From NCBI GenBank assembly GCA_943329665.2, contig CALQEU020000011.1, forward strand, positions 22,458-86,457: a DNA stretch of 64,000 bases, in the 5' to 3' direction. This DNA comes from JAJTFW01 sp903922455 (GTDB lineage Bacteria; Bacteroidota; Bacteroidia; AKYH767-A; OLB10). The stretch's first letter is position 1; each line of letters starts with the position of its first letter. The notes beneath the pieces are model-generated. The model saw only the letters and a program-made list of their open reading frames with translations. It was not told the origin of the DNA and did not search any database. A program made the position numbers and the translations under genes. Shown in pieces: positions 53,425-63,977 of the stretch.

Positions 53425-56400
53425 TTATGCTTCTTCTACAACTTCTTTTTTAGAAGCCATTAAAAGATCATATTCTTCTTGAGAACCAACGATCATTTTC
53501 TCGTATTCACGGAGACCAGTACCTGCAGGAATTAAATGTCCTACGATAACGTTTTCCTTCAATCCGTTCAAATGATCCACCGCACCACGAATAGCAGCTT
53601 CGTTCAACACCTTCGTCGTTTCCTGGAAGGATGCAGCCGAAATCCAGCTCTTCGTATGTAAGGATGCTTGCGTAATTCCTTGTAGCAACGGAGAAGAAGT
53701 AGCAGGAGTAGCATCACGCGCCTCCACGATCTTCAAATCCTTACGCTTCAACTGAGAATTCTCATCGCGCAACTGACGCAAGGTTACAATTTGACCTGCT
53801 TTGAAACGCGTTGAATCACCGGGCTCAACAATTACCTTCTTATCAATAACCGAATCATTTTCTTCCATGAAAACAATTTTGTTCACTGATTCTCTCTCGA
53901 GGAAGCGAGTATCACCTGGATCTTCAATAATTACTTTACGCATCATTTGACGAACGATCGTTTCAAAATGCTTATCATTAATTTTCACACCTTGCAGACG
54001 ATATACCTCTTGAATTTCATTCACTAGATACTCTTGTACTGCCGTAGGTCCTTTAATTGCTAAGATATCACTTGGCGTAGTAGCTCCATCAGAAAGAGGG
54101 AATCCAGCACGAGTAAAGTCTCCATCTTGAACCAGGATATGCTTACTCAATGGAACCAAATATTTCTTCACTTCACCATCGCGAGAAGTAATAATTACTT
54201 CACGATTACCACGCTTCACTCCACCGTAACTTACTACTCCGTCGATTTCAGAAACCACCGCAGGATTGCTCGGGTTACGTGCTTCAAACAATTCAGTAAC
54301 ACGTGGAAGACCTCCAGTGATATCACCCGTACGTCCTAATTGACGCGGAATCTTCACCAAGATTTTACCAAGTTCGATTTTATCACCTTCGTTTACTACG
54401 ATGTGTGCACCTACTGGAATGTTATAAGACTTGATGGTCTCTTTACCACTCATGATTTTGATTACTGGAATCTTCGTCTTATCACGGCTATCAATTACAA
54501 TCTTCTCAGTAAATCCAGTTTGCTCATCGGAATCTTCCTTGTAAGTAACACCTTCTTCAATATGTTCATAAGCAATTTTACCTGCGTACTCAGAGATGAT
54601 TACCGCGTTAAACGGATCCCATTCGCAAAGCACTTTACCTACTTCCACCCTATCTCCTTCTTTAACATGTAAGTGACCTCCGTAAGGAATGATACCTGAA
54701 TTAAGAACGGCACGTGTATTTACATCAATGATTCGAATTTCACCCGAACGCCCAATTACTAAATCCACATCTTCCCCTTTCGTACCAACACGAATTACAC
54801 GAACCTCTTCAAACTCTACGATTCCTGCGAACTTCGCAACAATAGATGTCTCGGTAGCACCTTTCACAGCCACACCACCGACGTGGAACGTACGAAGTGT
54901 CAGCTGTGTTCCAGGCTCACCGATGGATTGCGCTGCAATAACTCCAACGGCTTCACCTTTCTGTACCATACGACCCGTAGATAAGTTACGACCGTAGCAA
55001 CGACCGCAAACACCTTTCTTCGACTCACAAGTTAATACCGAACGAATCTCTACCATTTCGATAGGAGAATCTTGGATAGCCGCTGCGATTTCTTCTGTAA
55101 TTTCTTCACCAGATTGTACCAACATCTTTCCGGTTTGTGGGTGAATTACATCATTCACACAAACACGACCGAGGATACGATCATATAAACTTTCAACAAT
55201 ATCTTCTTGATTCTTTAAAGCCATCATTGCTAAACCACGTAAGGTTCCGCAATCCGGATCTCTGATGATCACATCTTGAGCAACGTCAACTAAACGACGA
55301 GTCAAGTAACCAGCATCCGCCGTTTTAAGAGCGGTATCGGCAAGACCTTTACGTGCTCCGTGAGTAGAGATAAAGTACTCAAGGATGGAAAGACCTTCTT
55401 TAAAGTTGGAAAGAATTGGATTCTCGATAATCTCACCACCGGTTGAACCTGATTTTTGTGGCTTAGCCATCAAACCTCTCATTCCACCTAACTGACGAAT
55501 CTGCTCTTTCGATCCACGAGCACCCGAATCAAGCATCATGTAAACAGAGTTGAATCCCTGCTTATCATTCTTCATTTGATTCATTAAGGTATCGGTAATC
55601 TTAGAGTTGGTACGAGACCAAATATCAATGATCTGATTGTAACGCTCATTATTCGTGATGAATCCCATGTTGTAATTACTCATCACCTCTTCTACTTCTA
55701 CGTTGGCTTTACCAACAAGAACTTCTTTCTCTACAGGGATGATTACATCATTCAAGTTGAACGATAGTCCACCTCTGAATGCCATACGGAAACCAAGATC
55801 TTTAATGTCGTCAAGGAAGCGTGCAGTGACTGCAACACCTGTTTCCTTTAATACATTTCCGATGATATCACGCAATGATTTTTTAGTTAATAATTCATTG
55901 ATATAACCCGCTGCAGGTGGTACTACCTCATTGAAGAGAACACGACCAACGGTAGTTTCAATTAAACGATTAACGATTTTATTATCTTCACGTACGTTTG
56001 CTTTTACTCTGATCCACGCATGCAAATCAACACGATCTTCATTGTAAGCAATGACTACTTCTTCTGAAGAATAGAACGCCAACCCTTCACCACGAACTTT
56101 TAAATCTGCAGTAGTTTTCTTGCCTTTTGTGATGTAATAAAGTCCAAGTACCATGTCCTGAGAAGGTACAGTAACTGGAGCTCCATTCGCAGGATTCAAG
56201 ATATTATGTGATGCAAGCATCAACATTTGCGCTTCTAAGATGGCAGCATGTCCTAACGGTAAATGCACCGCCATCTGGTCACCGTCAAAGTCAGCGTTGA
56301 AGGCTGTACACACGAGAGGATGTAACTGAATCGCTTTTCCTTCGATCAATTTCGGTTGGAAAGCTTGAATACCCAATCTGTGAAGTGTTGGGGCACGATT

Positions 56401-57711
56401 CAACATGACTGGATGTCCTTTCAACACATTCTCGAGGATATCCCAAACGATAGCATCTTTACGATCTACAATTTTCTTCGCGCTCTTTACGGTCTTCACT
56501 ACACCCCTTTCAATCATTTTACGAATGATGAACGGCTTGAATAATTCGGCAGCCATATCTTTTGGCAAACCGCACTCATGCAATTTCATTTCTGGTCCAA
56601 CAACAATTACGGAACGAGCTGAATAATCCACACGTTTTCCCAAAAGGTTTTGACGGAAACGACCTTGCTTACCTTTCAAGGAATCAGAAAGTGATTTCAA
56701 TGCACGGTTACTCTCTGTTTTCACCGCATTTACTTTACGGCTATTATCAAAAAGAGAATCTACCGCTTCCTGCAACATTCGCTTCTCATTACGCAGGATT
56801 ACTTCAGGAGCCTTGATTTCGATCAATCGTTTTAAACGATTATTTCTAATAATCACACGACGATATAAATCGTTCAAGTCAGACGTTGCAAAACGACCAC
56901 CATCTAATGGAACGAGTGGACGTAATTCTGGTGGAATTACAGGAACCACTTTTACGATCATCCATTCAGGTTGATTTTCAATATGTCCATTTGCCATACG
57001 GAACGACTCAACCACTTGAAGACGTTTTAACGCTTCATTTTTACGTTGCTGACTTGTTTCTGTATTGGCTTGATGACGTAATTTGAAACTCAACTCATCC
57101 AACTGAAGACGAGAAAGCAAATCAAATAAAGCATCAGCACCCATTTTAGCGATGAACTTATTAGGATCCTTATCGTCTAAGTGATGATTGTCTTTTGGAA
57201 GTGTTTCCATCATGGCTAAATACTCTTCTTCCGTTAAGAAGTCTAAGTAATTCACACCATCTTCGGCTTTCACTCCCGCTTGAATAACTACATAACGCTC
57301 GTAGTAAATAATTAAATCCAGTTTCTTGGTAGGAAGACCTAACAAGTAACCGATTTTATTTGGCAATGAACGGAAGTACCAGATATGCGCAACCGGAACG
57401 GTAAGGGTAATATGTCCCATACGTTCGCGACGCACTTTCTTCTCGGTAACCTCCACTCCGCAACGATCACAAACAATTCCTTTGTAACGGATGCGCTTAT
57501 ATTTTCCACAGTGACATTCCCAATCCTTTACTGGACCGAAAATTCGCTCACAGAAAAGACCATCACGTTCCGGCTTATAAGTACGGTAGTTGATAGTTTC
57601 CGGCTTTAACACCTCTCCGCTACTTTGCTCGAGGATGTTCTCCGGACTGGAGAGACTAATGGTGATTTTAGTGAAATTGCTTTTCAGCTTTTGGTCTTTT
57701 TTAGCGGCCAT
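53425..57711 (-). CDS. rpoC: DNA-directed RNA polymerase subunit beta'
   Basis: A 1428-residue subunit, normal for the phylum. The N-terminal zinc site has CHCGKYKRIRYKGIVCDRCG. The catalytic loop NADFDGDQM binds the active-site Mg ions. The trigger-loop region (QLTLRTFHVGGVA) and a second zinc site (CESKKGVCGRCYG) follow. The C-terminal end has GLRE and omega-contact regions. It lies 66 bp after rpoB. Confidence 0.98.
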   Translation of the reverse strand: MAAKKDQKLKSNFTKITISLSSPENILEQSSGEVLKPETINYRTYKPERDGLFCERIFGPVKDWECHCGKYKRIRYKGIVCDRCGVEVTEKKVRRERMGHITLTVPVAHIWYFRSLPNKIGYLLGLPTKKLDLIIYYERYVVIQAGVKAEDGVNYLDFLTEEEYLAMMETLPKDNHHLDDKDPNKFIAKMGADALFDLLSRLQLDELSFKLRHQANTETSQQRKNEALKRLQVVESFRMANGHIENQPEWMIVKVVPVIPPELRPLVPLDGGRFATSDLNDLYRRVIIRNNRLKRLIEIKAPEVILRNEKRMLQEAVDSLFDNSRKVNAVKTESNRALKSLSDSLKGKQGRFRQNLLGKRVDYSARSVIVVGPEMKLHECGLPKDMAAELFKPFIIRKMIERGVVKTVKSAKKIVDRKDAIVWDILENVLKGHPVMLNRAPTLHRLGIQAFQPKLIEGKAIQLHPLVCTAFNADFDGDQMAVHLPLGHAAILEAQMLMLASHNILNPANGAPVTVPSQDMVLGLYYITKGKKTTADLKVRGEGLAFYSSEEVVIAYNEDRVDLHAWIRVKANVREDNKIVNRLIETTVGRVLFNEVVPPAAGYINELLTKKSLRDIIGNVLKETGVAVTARFLDDIKDLGFRMAFRGGLSFNLNDVIIPVEKEVLVGKANVEVEEVMSNYNMGFITNNERYNQIIDIWSRTNSKITDTLMNQMKNDKQGFNSVYMMLDSGARGSKEQIRQLGGMRGLMAKPQKSGSTGGEIIENPILSNFKEGLSILEYFISTHGARKGLADTALKTADAGYLTRRLVDVAQDVIIRDPDCGTLRGLAMMALKNQEDIVESLYDRILGRVCVNDVIHPQTGKMLVQSGEEITEEIAAAIQDSPIEMVEIRSVLTCESKKGVCGRCYGRNLSTGRMVQKGEAVGVIAAQSIGEPGTQLTLRTFHVGGVAVKGATETSIVAKFAGIVEFEEVRVIRVGTKGEDVDLVIGRSGEIRIIDVNTRAVLNSGIIPYGGHLHVKEGDRVEVGKVLCEWDPFNAVIISEYAGKIAYEHIEEGVTYKEDSDEQTGFTEKIVIDSRDKTKIPVIKIMSGKETIKSYNIPVGAHIVVNEGDKIELGKILVKIPRQLGRTGDITGGLPRVTELFEARNPSNPAVVSEIDGVVSYGGVKRGNREVIITSRDGEVKKYLVPLSKHILVQDGDFTRAGFPLSDGATTPSDILAIKGPTAVQEYLVNEIQEVYRLQGVKINDKHFETIVRQMMRKVIIEDPGDTRFLERESVNKIVFMEENDSVIDKKVIVEPGDSTRFKAGQIVTLRQLRDENSQLKRKDLKIVEARDATPATSSPLLQGITQASLHTKSWISAASFQETTKVLNEAAIRGAVDHLNGLKENVIVGHLIPAGTGLREYEKMIVGSQEEYDLLMASKKEVVEEA

Positions 57712-57777
57712 GTTTTCTTTATCGGTATAACGTGAACGTTTTCAATGATAATTTTTGGTGGGGATGATCCCCTTTAC

Positions 57778-60700
57778 TTAGTCTAAAGTTACCTTCAAAC
57801 AAAGTCCTTGTAACTCGTGCAATAACACGTTAAAGGATTCCGGAATTCCGGGTAGTGGCATGTTATCTCCTTTCACGATGGCTTCGTAAGCTTTCGCACG
57901 ACCCAATACGTCATCGGATTTAACCGTCAACAATTCCTGTAAGATATTAGCTGCTCCGAATGCTTCAATCGCCCAAACCTCCATCTCACCAAAACGCTGT
58001 CCTCCGAATTGAGCTTTACCGCCCAATGGTTGTTGCGTAATCAATGAATAAGGTCCGATTGAACGAGCATGCATCTTATCATCTACCATATGTCCTAGTT
58101 TCAGCATGTAGATAATTCCTACTGTTGCTGGTTGATGGAAACGATCACCGGTTCCTCCATCATAGAGATAAGTAGTACCAAATTTAGGAAGACCTGCTTT
58201 CGTTACATAATGATCAATTTCAGCTAAAGTTGCACCATCAAAAATTGGCGTTGCGAACTTCACACCTAACTTCTCACCTGCCCACGCAAGTACTGTCTCA
58301 TAAATCTGACCCAAGTTCATCCTGGATGGTACTCCCAATGGATTCAATACGATATCAACTGGCGTTCCGTCCTCGAGGTAAGGCATATCTTCATCACGCA
58401 CAATACGTGCAACGATACCCTTGTTTCCGTGACGACCCGCCATCTTATCACCCACTTTCAATTTACGTTTTTTAGCAATGTAGACTTTCGCCAATTGCAT
58501 AATTCCAGCTGGTAATTCATCACCAATTTGAATCTGGAATTTCTTACGTTTATAAGAGGCAATAATCTCATTCGCTTTCACGATGTAATTCGTTAAAAGA
58601 CGAGTGATTTGTTCGTTCTTTTCTTTATCGGTAGTCCACTTGGTAGGATTGATATTATTATAATCCAAATCCGCCAACATTTTCTGAGTGAACTTCGAAC
58701 CTTTTGGAATCGCAACTTCTTTGTATGCGTTCATCACCCCTTGAGATGTTTTACCGCTTACTAAGAAGAACAATTTCTCCACCAACTGAACTTTTAATTC
58801 AGCGATATCTTTTTCTTGTTCCCCGTCAAAACGAGCTACTATGTTTTTCTCATCATCGCGGCTACGCTTATCTTTGATAGCACGAGAGAATAACTTCTTA
58901 TCGATCACAACACCTTTTACAGATGGTGGAACTTTCAAAGAGGCATCCTTCACATCACCGGCTTTATCACCGAAGATAGCACGCAATAATTTTTCTTCTG
59001 GAGATGGATCCGTCTCTCCTTTCGGAGTGATTTTACCAATGAGGATATCGCCTTCACCTACTTCTGCACCCACACGAATTAATCCGTGTTCGTCCAATTC
59101 ACGAGTAGCTTCTTCACTAACGTTAGGAATATCCGCAGTTAACTCTTCCAATCCGCGTTTTGTATCACGCACTTCAAGACTGTATTCATCCACGTGAATC
59201 GACGTGAAAATATCTTCACGCACCACACGCTCAGAGATTACGATCGCATCCTCGAAGTTGTACCCTTTCCATGGCATGAATGCCACTTTCAAGTTACGTC
59301 CAAGTGCTAATTCACCCGCTTCAGTAGCATACCCTTGACAAAGAACTTGACCTTTCTTAATCTTATCGCCTTTCTTAACGATGGGTTTAAGGTTGATACA
59401 AGTATTTTGGTTTGTCTTTTGGAATTTGATGAGTTTGTAAATACGAACATCATCTTCAAAGCTTACCATTTTCTCTTCGTCGGTACGCACATTACGAACG
59501 TGAATTTCATTCGCGTCAACGTATTCTACGGTACCAGCATAATCTGCATTAATCAATACACGGCTATCACGAACAACATCACCTTCCAGACCAGTACCAA
59601 CGATTGGCGCTTGAGGGCGCAATAGAGGAACGGCCTGACGTTGCATGTTCGATCCCATCAGGGCACGGTTGGCATCATCATGCTCCAAGAAAGGAATCAA
59701 TGATGCAGCAATCGATGCAATTTGATTAGGCGCTACGTCGATCAAACTTATTTCATTCGGATCCACGATCGGGAAGTCACCTTCGAAACGAGCTTTCACT
59801 TTTTCTTTAGCGAAAAATCCTTCTTCATCAACGGCAGCATTCGCTTGAGCGATTATTTTGGTATCCTCTTCTTCAGCGGTAAGGTAAGTAATGCTTCCAC
59901 CGACATCCACTTTCCCTTCAGATACATGACGGTAAGGTGTAGAGATAAATCCTAGATTATTAATTTTCGCGAAAACACAAAGCGAAGAAATCAAACCAAT
60001 GTTTGGTCCCTCTGGTGTTTCAATCGTACACAAACGCCCGTAGTGGGTGTAGTGAACGTCACGAACCTCGAAACCTGCTCTTTCACGAGATAGACCACCT
60101 GGTCCAAGGGCAGAAAGGCGTCGTTTATGAGTGATTTCAGCGAGTGGATTGGTTTGATCCATGAACTGGCTCAACTGATTCGTTCCGAAGAACGAGTTGA
60201 TTACACTCGACAATGTCTTCGCGTTAATCAAATCAGCAGGCGTGAACACTTCATTATCACGAACGTTCATACGCTCACGGATAGTACGCGCCATACGCGC
60301 TAACCCTACACCGAACTGAGAGTACAATTGCTCACCCACGGTACGAACACGACGATTACTTAAGTGATCGATATCATCCACAATCGTTTTTGCATTGATC
60401 AACATGATCAAATACTTAATGATGGCAATAATATCTTCCTTCGTAAGAACCTTCGTTTCTACTGGAGTTGTCAAATTCAATTTTCGGTTCAGACGGAAAC
60501 GACCTACTTCACCTAAATCATAACGCTTATCAGAGAAGAATAACTTGTCGATAATACCACGAGCCGTTTCCTCATCGGGTGGCTCAGCATTACGCAATTG
60601 ACGATAGATATGCTCTACCGCTTCCTTCTCAGAGTTCGAAGTATCTTTTTGTAAAGTGTTATAGATAATCGCATAGTCGTTCGTGTTGGCATCTTCCTTA

Positions 60701-61608
60701 TGAAGGATTACTGACTTCACACCTGCGTCTACGATCATATCGATATGATCATCTTCAATAATAGTTTCACGCTCGAGAATCACTTCGTTACGCTCGATAG
60801 AAACTACTTCACCGGTATCTTCATCTACGAAATCTTCTAACCAGCTCTTAAGAACCCTTGCAGCAAGCTTGCGCCCTACTACTTTCTTAAGTCCAGCCTT
60901 ACTCACCTTCACTTCGTCGGCGAGTCCGAACAATTCGAGAATATCTTTATCTGTTTGGTATCCGATAGCACGTAACAACGTAGTTACCGGGAATTTTTTC
61001 TTACGATCGATATAAGCATACATGACGCTATTGATATCCGTTGCGAACTCAATCCATGATCCTTTGAACGGGATAACACGAGCAGAGTACAACTTCGTAC
61101 CATTAGCATGACGGCTTTGACCGAAGAACACCCCTGGGGAACGATGCAATTGAGATACAACCACGCGTTCGGCGCCATTGATCACAAAAGTTCCTTTTGG
61201 TGTCATGTAAGGGATGGTTCCGAGATACACATCCTGCACGATTGTTTCAAAATCTTCGTGTTCAGGATCCGTACAATAAAGCTTCAATTTCGCTTTAAGT
61301 GGAACACTGTACGTTAATCCACGTTCAATACACTCATCGAGAGCATAACGGGGAGGATCAACGAAATAATCGATAAATTCAAGAACGAAATTATTTCTTG
61401 AATCAGTAATCGGGAAATTTTCACTAAAAACCTTATAAAGACCCTCTTGGGCGCGGTTATCAGCAGTAGTTTCAAGTTGGAAGAAGTCTTGGAAAGACTT
61501 CAACTGAATCTCGAGAAAATCAGGGTAATCAATCCTATGTTTACTCTTACTGAAATTAATTCGGTTGGATACTGACTTCTCGGAGGAGAGACTTGTTTTC
61601 GTAGTCAA
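57778..61608 (-). CDS. rpoB: DNA-directed RNA polymerase subunit beta
   Basis: A 1276-residue subunit. The rifampicin region is intact (NQLSQFMDQTNPLAEITHKR, then RRLSALGPGGLSRERAGFE), with the usual wild-type residues. ETPEGPNIGLI, the MPWKGYNFEDAIVISE segment and the C-terminal GGKAQFGGQRFGEMEVWA are family hallmarks. It forms the RNA channel with beta'. A 14-bp hairpin lies in the 126-bp gap after rplL. Confidence 0.98.
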   Translation of the reverse strand: MTTKTSLSSEKSVSNRINFSKSKHRIDYPDFLEIQLKSFQDFFQLETTADNRAQEGLYKVFSENFPITDSRNNFVLEFIDYFVDPPRYALDECIERGLTYSVPLKAKLKLYCTDPEHEDFETIVQDVYLGTIPYMTPKGTFVINGAERVVVSQLHRSPGVFFGQSRHANGTKLYSARVIPFKGSWIEFATDINSVMYAYIDRKKKFPVTTLLRAIGYQTDKDILELFGLADEVKVSKAGLKKVVGRKLAARVLKSWLEDFVDEDTGEVVSIERNEVILERETIIEDDHIDMIVDAGVKSVILHKEDANTNDYAIIYNTLQKDTSNSEKEAVEHIYRQLRNAEPPDEETARGIIDKLFFSDKRYDLGEVGRFRLNRKLNLTTPVETKVLTKEDIIAIIKYLIMLINAKTIVDDIDHLSNRRVRTVGEQLYSQFGVGLARMARTIRERMNVRDNEVFTPADLINAKTLSSVINSFFGTNQLSQFMDQTNPLAEITHKRRLSALGPGGLSRERAGFEVRDVHYTHYGRLCTIETPEGPNIGLISSLCVFAKINNLGFISTPYRHVSEGKVDVGGSITYLTAEEEDTKIIAQANAAVDEEGFFAKEKVKARFEGDFPIVDPNEISLIDVAPNQIASIAASLIPFLEHDDANRALMGSNMQRQAVPLLRPQAPIVGTGLEGDVVRDSRVLINADYAGTVEYVDANEIHVRNVRTDEEKMVSFEDDVRIYKLIKFQKTNQNTCINLKPIVKKGDKIKKGQVLCQGYATEAGELALGRNLKVAFMPWKGYNFEDAIVISERVVREDIFTSIHVDEYSLEVRDTKRGLEELTADIPNVSEEATRELDEHGLIRVGAEVGEGDILIGKITPKGETDPSPEEKLLRAIFGDKAGDVKDASLKVPPSVKGVVIDKKLFSRAIKDKRSRDDEKNIVARFDGEQEKDIAELKVQLVEKLFFLVSGKTSQGVMNAYKEVAIPKGSKFTQKMLADLDYNNINPTKWTTDKEKNEQITRLLTNYIVKANEIIASYKRKKFQIQIGDELPAGIMQLAKVYIAKKRKLKVGDKMAGRHGNKGIVARIVRDEDMPYLEDGTPVDIVLNPLGVPSRMNLGQIYETVLAWAGEKLGVKFATPIFDGATLAEIDHYVTKAGLPKFGTTYLYDGGTGDRFHQPATVGIIYMLKLGHMVDDKMHARSIGPYSLITQQPLGGKAQFGGQRFGEMEVWAIEAFGAANILQELLTVKSDDVLGRAKAYEAIVKGDNMPLPGIPESFNVLLHELQGLCLKVTLD

Positions 61609-61681
61609 GGCGAAGGGGTTTTAATTAGTTAACTATCAACCGTTCGGAATCCGGTTTTACCCGGGGTAATGAAAATGGGAA

Positions 61682-61714
61682 AAACCTGTTCCACCGAACG
61701 GGTGGAACAGGTTT
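61682..61714 (-). terminator. Strong hairpin between rplL and rpoB, probable attenuator
   Basis: Perfect 14-bp arms (61682-61695/61701-61714) with a 5-nt loop, followed on the minus strand by TTTTTCCC. It looks like an intrinsic terminator placed inside the operon. It could lower rpoBC expression relative to ribosomal proteins, or act as a processing site. Confidence 0.75.
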
Positions 61715-61734
61715 ATTAAAAGACTTAAAGTTAA

Positions 61735-62109
61735 TTACTTAACTTCAACCTCTGCACCCGCTTCTGTAAGCTGTTGGTTAAGTGCATTAGCTTCATCTTT
61801 CGTTACGCCTTCTTTCACTGGCTTTGGAGCTTGGTCAACAAGATCTTTCGCTTCTTTCAAGCCAAGACCTGTTAAATCTTTAACAAGCTTCACGATAGCC
61901 AATTTATTTGGGCCTGCTGCTTTTAGGATTACATCGAAAGAAGTTTTCTCTTCGGCTGCTGCACCTGCGCCTGCGCCTGGTGCTGCTACTGCCACTGCTG
62001 CTGCAGCTGGTTCGATACCGTACTCATCTTTCAAAATTGTTGCGAGTTCCTGAACTTCTTTAACAGTCAGGTTCACGAGTTGTTCAGCGAATGCTTTCAA
62101 ATCTGCCAT
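61735..62109 (-). CDS. rplL: Ribosomal protein bL12 (L7/L12)
   Basis: A 124-residue stalk protein. The N-terminal dimerisation helices (LVNLTVKEVQELATIL) lead to an Ala/Gly-rich hinge and the C-terminal factor-binding domain (FDVILKAAGPNKLAIVKLVK, GLGLKEAKDLVDQAP). It recruits translational GTPases. It lies 89 bp after rplJ. Confidence 0.98.
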   Translation of the reverse strand: MADLKAFAEQLVNLTVKEVQELATILKDEYGIEPAAAAVAVAAPGAGAGAAAEEKTSFDVILKAAGPNKLAIVKLVKDLTGLGLKEAKDLVDQAPKPVKEGVTKDEANALNQQLTEAGAEVEVK

Positions 62110-62198
62110 TGTATTTAATTTTTTTTAGTTACTTAATTGTTGTTTGTGAATGATTTTAAGGAAGGATTATACCCACGATTTTGACTAAGCACATTGGC

Positions 62199-62732
62199 TT
62201 AAGCCGCGCGTTCTTCCAGGGTTTTTAGTATACCAGCAATCTTGGCACCCTGCCCTTTAAGGCCAGAAATAACAGATTGAGCTGGAGACTGAAGTAAGCC
62301 GATAACATCTCCGATGAGTTCGTTTTTCGATTTCAGTGCTGCTAACGCATCCAACTGATCTTCTCCAACGTAAATTCCACCGTCGATATAAGCGCTCTTA
62401 AATCCAGGCTTAGTAGCATTTTTACCACTTTCTCTGCGGAAATCCTTAATTAATTTAGCAGGAAGACTTGAAGATTCAGACGCCATGATAGCGGATGATC
62501 CTTTCAAGGTTGGAATCATCAGAGAGAAATCTCCTTCGATTTTTTCCAGTGCTTTCTTAATCAACGAATTTTTTGCCACCTTCAACTGCACTTGCTTCGT
62601 AAAGCAAGCACGACGTAACTTGGAGGTCTTTTCAGAATTCAATGTTTCAAAATCTGTGATATAGAAATTATTGAATTGACTTAAAGTAACTACCAGTTCA
62701 TCTATGATTTGGTTCTTTTCTTCTCTTGTCAT
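62199..62732 (-). CDS. rplJ: Ribosomal protein uL10
   Basis: A 177-residue stalk base protein. MTREEKNQIIDELVVTLSQF begins the rRNA-binding domain and the C-terminal helix (VISGLKGQGAKIAGILKTL) holds the L12 dimers. It starts 30 bp after rplA, too close for a separate long L10 leader. Confidence 0.97.
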   Translation of the reverse strand: MTREEKNQIIDELVVTLSQFNNFYITDFETLNSEKTSKLRRACFTKQVQLKVAKNSLIKKALEKIEGDFSLMIPTLKGSSAIMASESSSLPAKLIKDFRRESGKNATKPGFKSAYIDGGIYVGEDQLDALAALKSKNELIGDVIGLLQSPAQSVISGLKGQGAKIAGILKTLEERAA

Positions 62733-62762
62733 GTGACGAATTCGTATTAATTTGTTTTGGCC

Positions 62763-63452
62763 TTAGATACTTTTCGCTTCTATGCGAATTCCTGGGCTCA
62801 TCGTGCTACTAACAGAAATACTTTTCATGTATTGTCCTTTTGCAGCAGTTGGTTTAAGCTTTACGATTGTCTGCAGTAATTCTTGAGCATTTTCTAACAA
62901 CTTAGTAGCGTCGAAAGATACTTTTCCAATGGAAGCATGGATGATACCTGTTTTGTCTACTTTGAAGTCGATTTTACCACCTTTCACATCTGTAACCGCT
63001 TTGCCGACATCGTTAGTAACGGTACCGGTTTTAGGGTTAGGCATGAGGTTTCGTGGCCCTAGAATTTTACCTAACTTACCCACTTTCGCCATAACACCGG
63101 GCATAGTGATCACGATATCTACATCAGTCCAACCGCCTTCGATTTTCGTGATGTATTCATCTAGACCCACATGATCGGCACCTGCGTCGCGAGCTTCTTG
63201 TTCTTTGTCGGGAGTACATAACACCAATACACGAACTGTTTTACCAGTTCCGTGTGGCAGCGTAACGATACCACGCACCATTTGATTGGCTTTACGTGGA
63301 TCAACACCGAGGCGTATGCTCAGATCGACAGAAGCATCAAACTTGGTATAAGAAGTTTCTTTTACCAGCTTGGTAGCTTCAACAAGCGTGTAGGCTTTAT
63401 CAGCATCTACTTTCGCATAAGCTACTTTTTGATTCTTGGTTAACTTAGCCAT
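62763..63452 (-). CDS. rplA: Ribosomal protein uL1
   Basis: A 229-residue two-domain protein of the L1 stalk, which guides tRNA out of the E site. FDASVDLSIRLGVDPRKANQ and GKLGKILGPRNLMPNPKTGT are family signatures. In other bacteria L1 represses the L11 operon by binding its mRNA; a hairpin that could serve this lies just upstream in the rplK-rplA gap. Confidence 0.98.
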   Translation of the reverse strand: MAKLTKNQKVAYAKVDADKAYTLVEATKLVKETSYTKFDASVDLSIRLGVDPRKANQMVRGIVTLPHGTGKTVRVLVLCTPDKEQEARDAGADHVGLDEYITKIEGGWTDVDIVITMPGVMAKVGKLGKILGPRNLMPNPKTGTVTNDVGKAVTDVKGGKIDFKVDKTGIIHASIGKVSFDATKLLENAQELLQTIVKLKPTAAKGQYMKSISVSSTMSPGIRIEAKSI

Positions 63453-63480
63453 TTTCTGATTCTGAGTTTATTAATGTTTC

Positions 63481-63520
63481 GGTATCGGATCACGGGAAGC
63501 AGCTAGCGATTCCCGATACC
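63481..63520 (-). promoter_or_regulatory. Hairpin in the rplK-rplA gap, possible L1 target
   Basis: On the minus strand GGTATC...GATACC forms an outer stem and GGGAA/TTCCC an inner stem, separated by an asymmetric internal loop. It fills about half of the 81-bp gap before rplA. The shape is compatible with an L1-binding site but there is no direct evidence. Confidence 0.4.
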
Positions 63521-63533
63521 TTAATCAGTTTTT

Positions 63534-63977
63534 TTAGTTTTCCCAGGGTGCGGATCCTTCCACATTAATACCTGCGCTACGCGCTGATCCAGCAATCATT
63601 TTCATTGCTGATTCAATTGTAAAGCAGTTCATGTCTACCATTTTGCCTTCGGCAATTTTGCGGACCTGATCCCAGGTTACTGTTCCAACTTTTTTACGGT
63701 TCGACTCTGCCGAACCTTTTTGAATTTTAGCCACCTCCATCAACTGAATGAATGCTGGAGGGGTTTTGACGATAAAGTCAAAAGACTTATCGGTGTATAC
63801 GGTGATAATTACCGGCAATACCTGACCCGCTTTATCCTGCGTACGAGCGTTAAACTGCTTGCAGAATTCCATAATGTTCACCCCTTTCGCACCAAGTGCT
63901 GGTCCGATAGGAGGTGCTGGGTTGGCAGAGCCGCCTTTCACCTGTAATTTGATGAGTGCGCCTATTTCTTTTGCCAT
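63534..63977 (-). CDS. rplK: Ribosomal protein uL11
   Basis: A 147-residue protein at the base of the GTPase centre. IKLQVKGGSANPAPPIGPAL is the N-terminal domain with the flexible Pro-rich loop; the C-terminal domain ends in GSARSAGINVEG and binds 23S rRNA. First complete gene of the ribosomal/RNA-polymerase operon; the usual upstream genes (nusG, secE) would lie beyond the window. Confidence 0.98.
   Translation of the reverse strand: MAKEIGALIKLQVKGGSANPAPPIGPALGAKGVNIMEFCKQFNARTQDKAGQVLPVIITVYTDKSFDFIVKTPPAFIQLMEVAKIQKGSAESNRKKVGTVTWDQVRKIAEGKMVDMNCFTIESAMKMIAGSARSAGINVEGSAPWEN

Noticed and set aside
53425..61608. Many antisense frames of 60-118 codons within rpoB and rpoC
   Set aside because: Shadows of highly expressed, codon-constrained genes; none has family resemblance.
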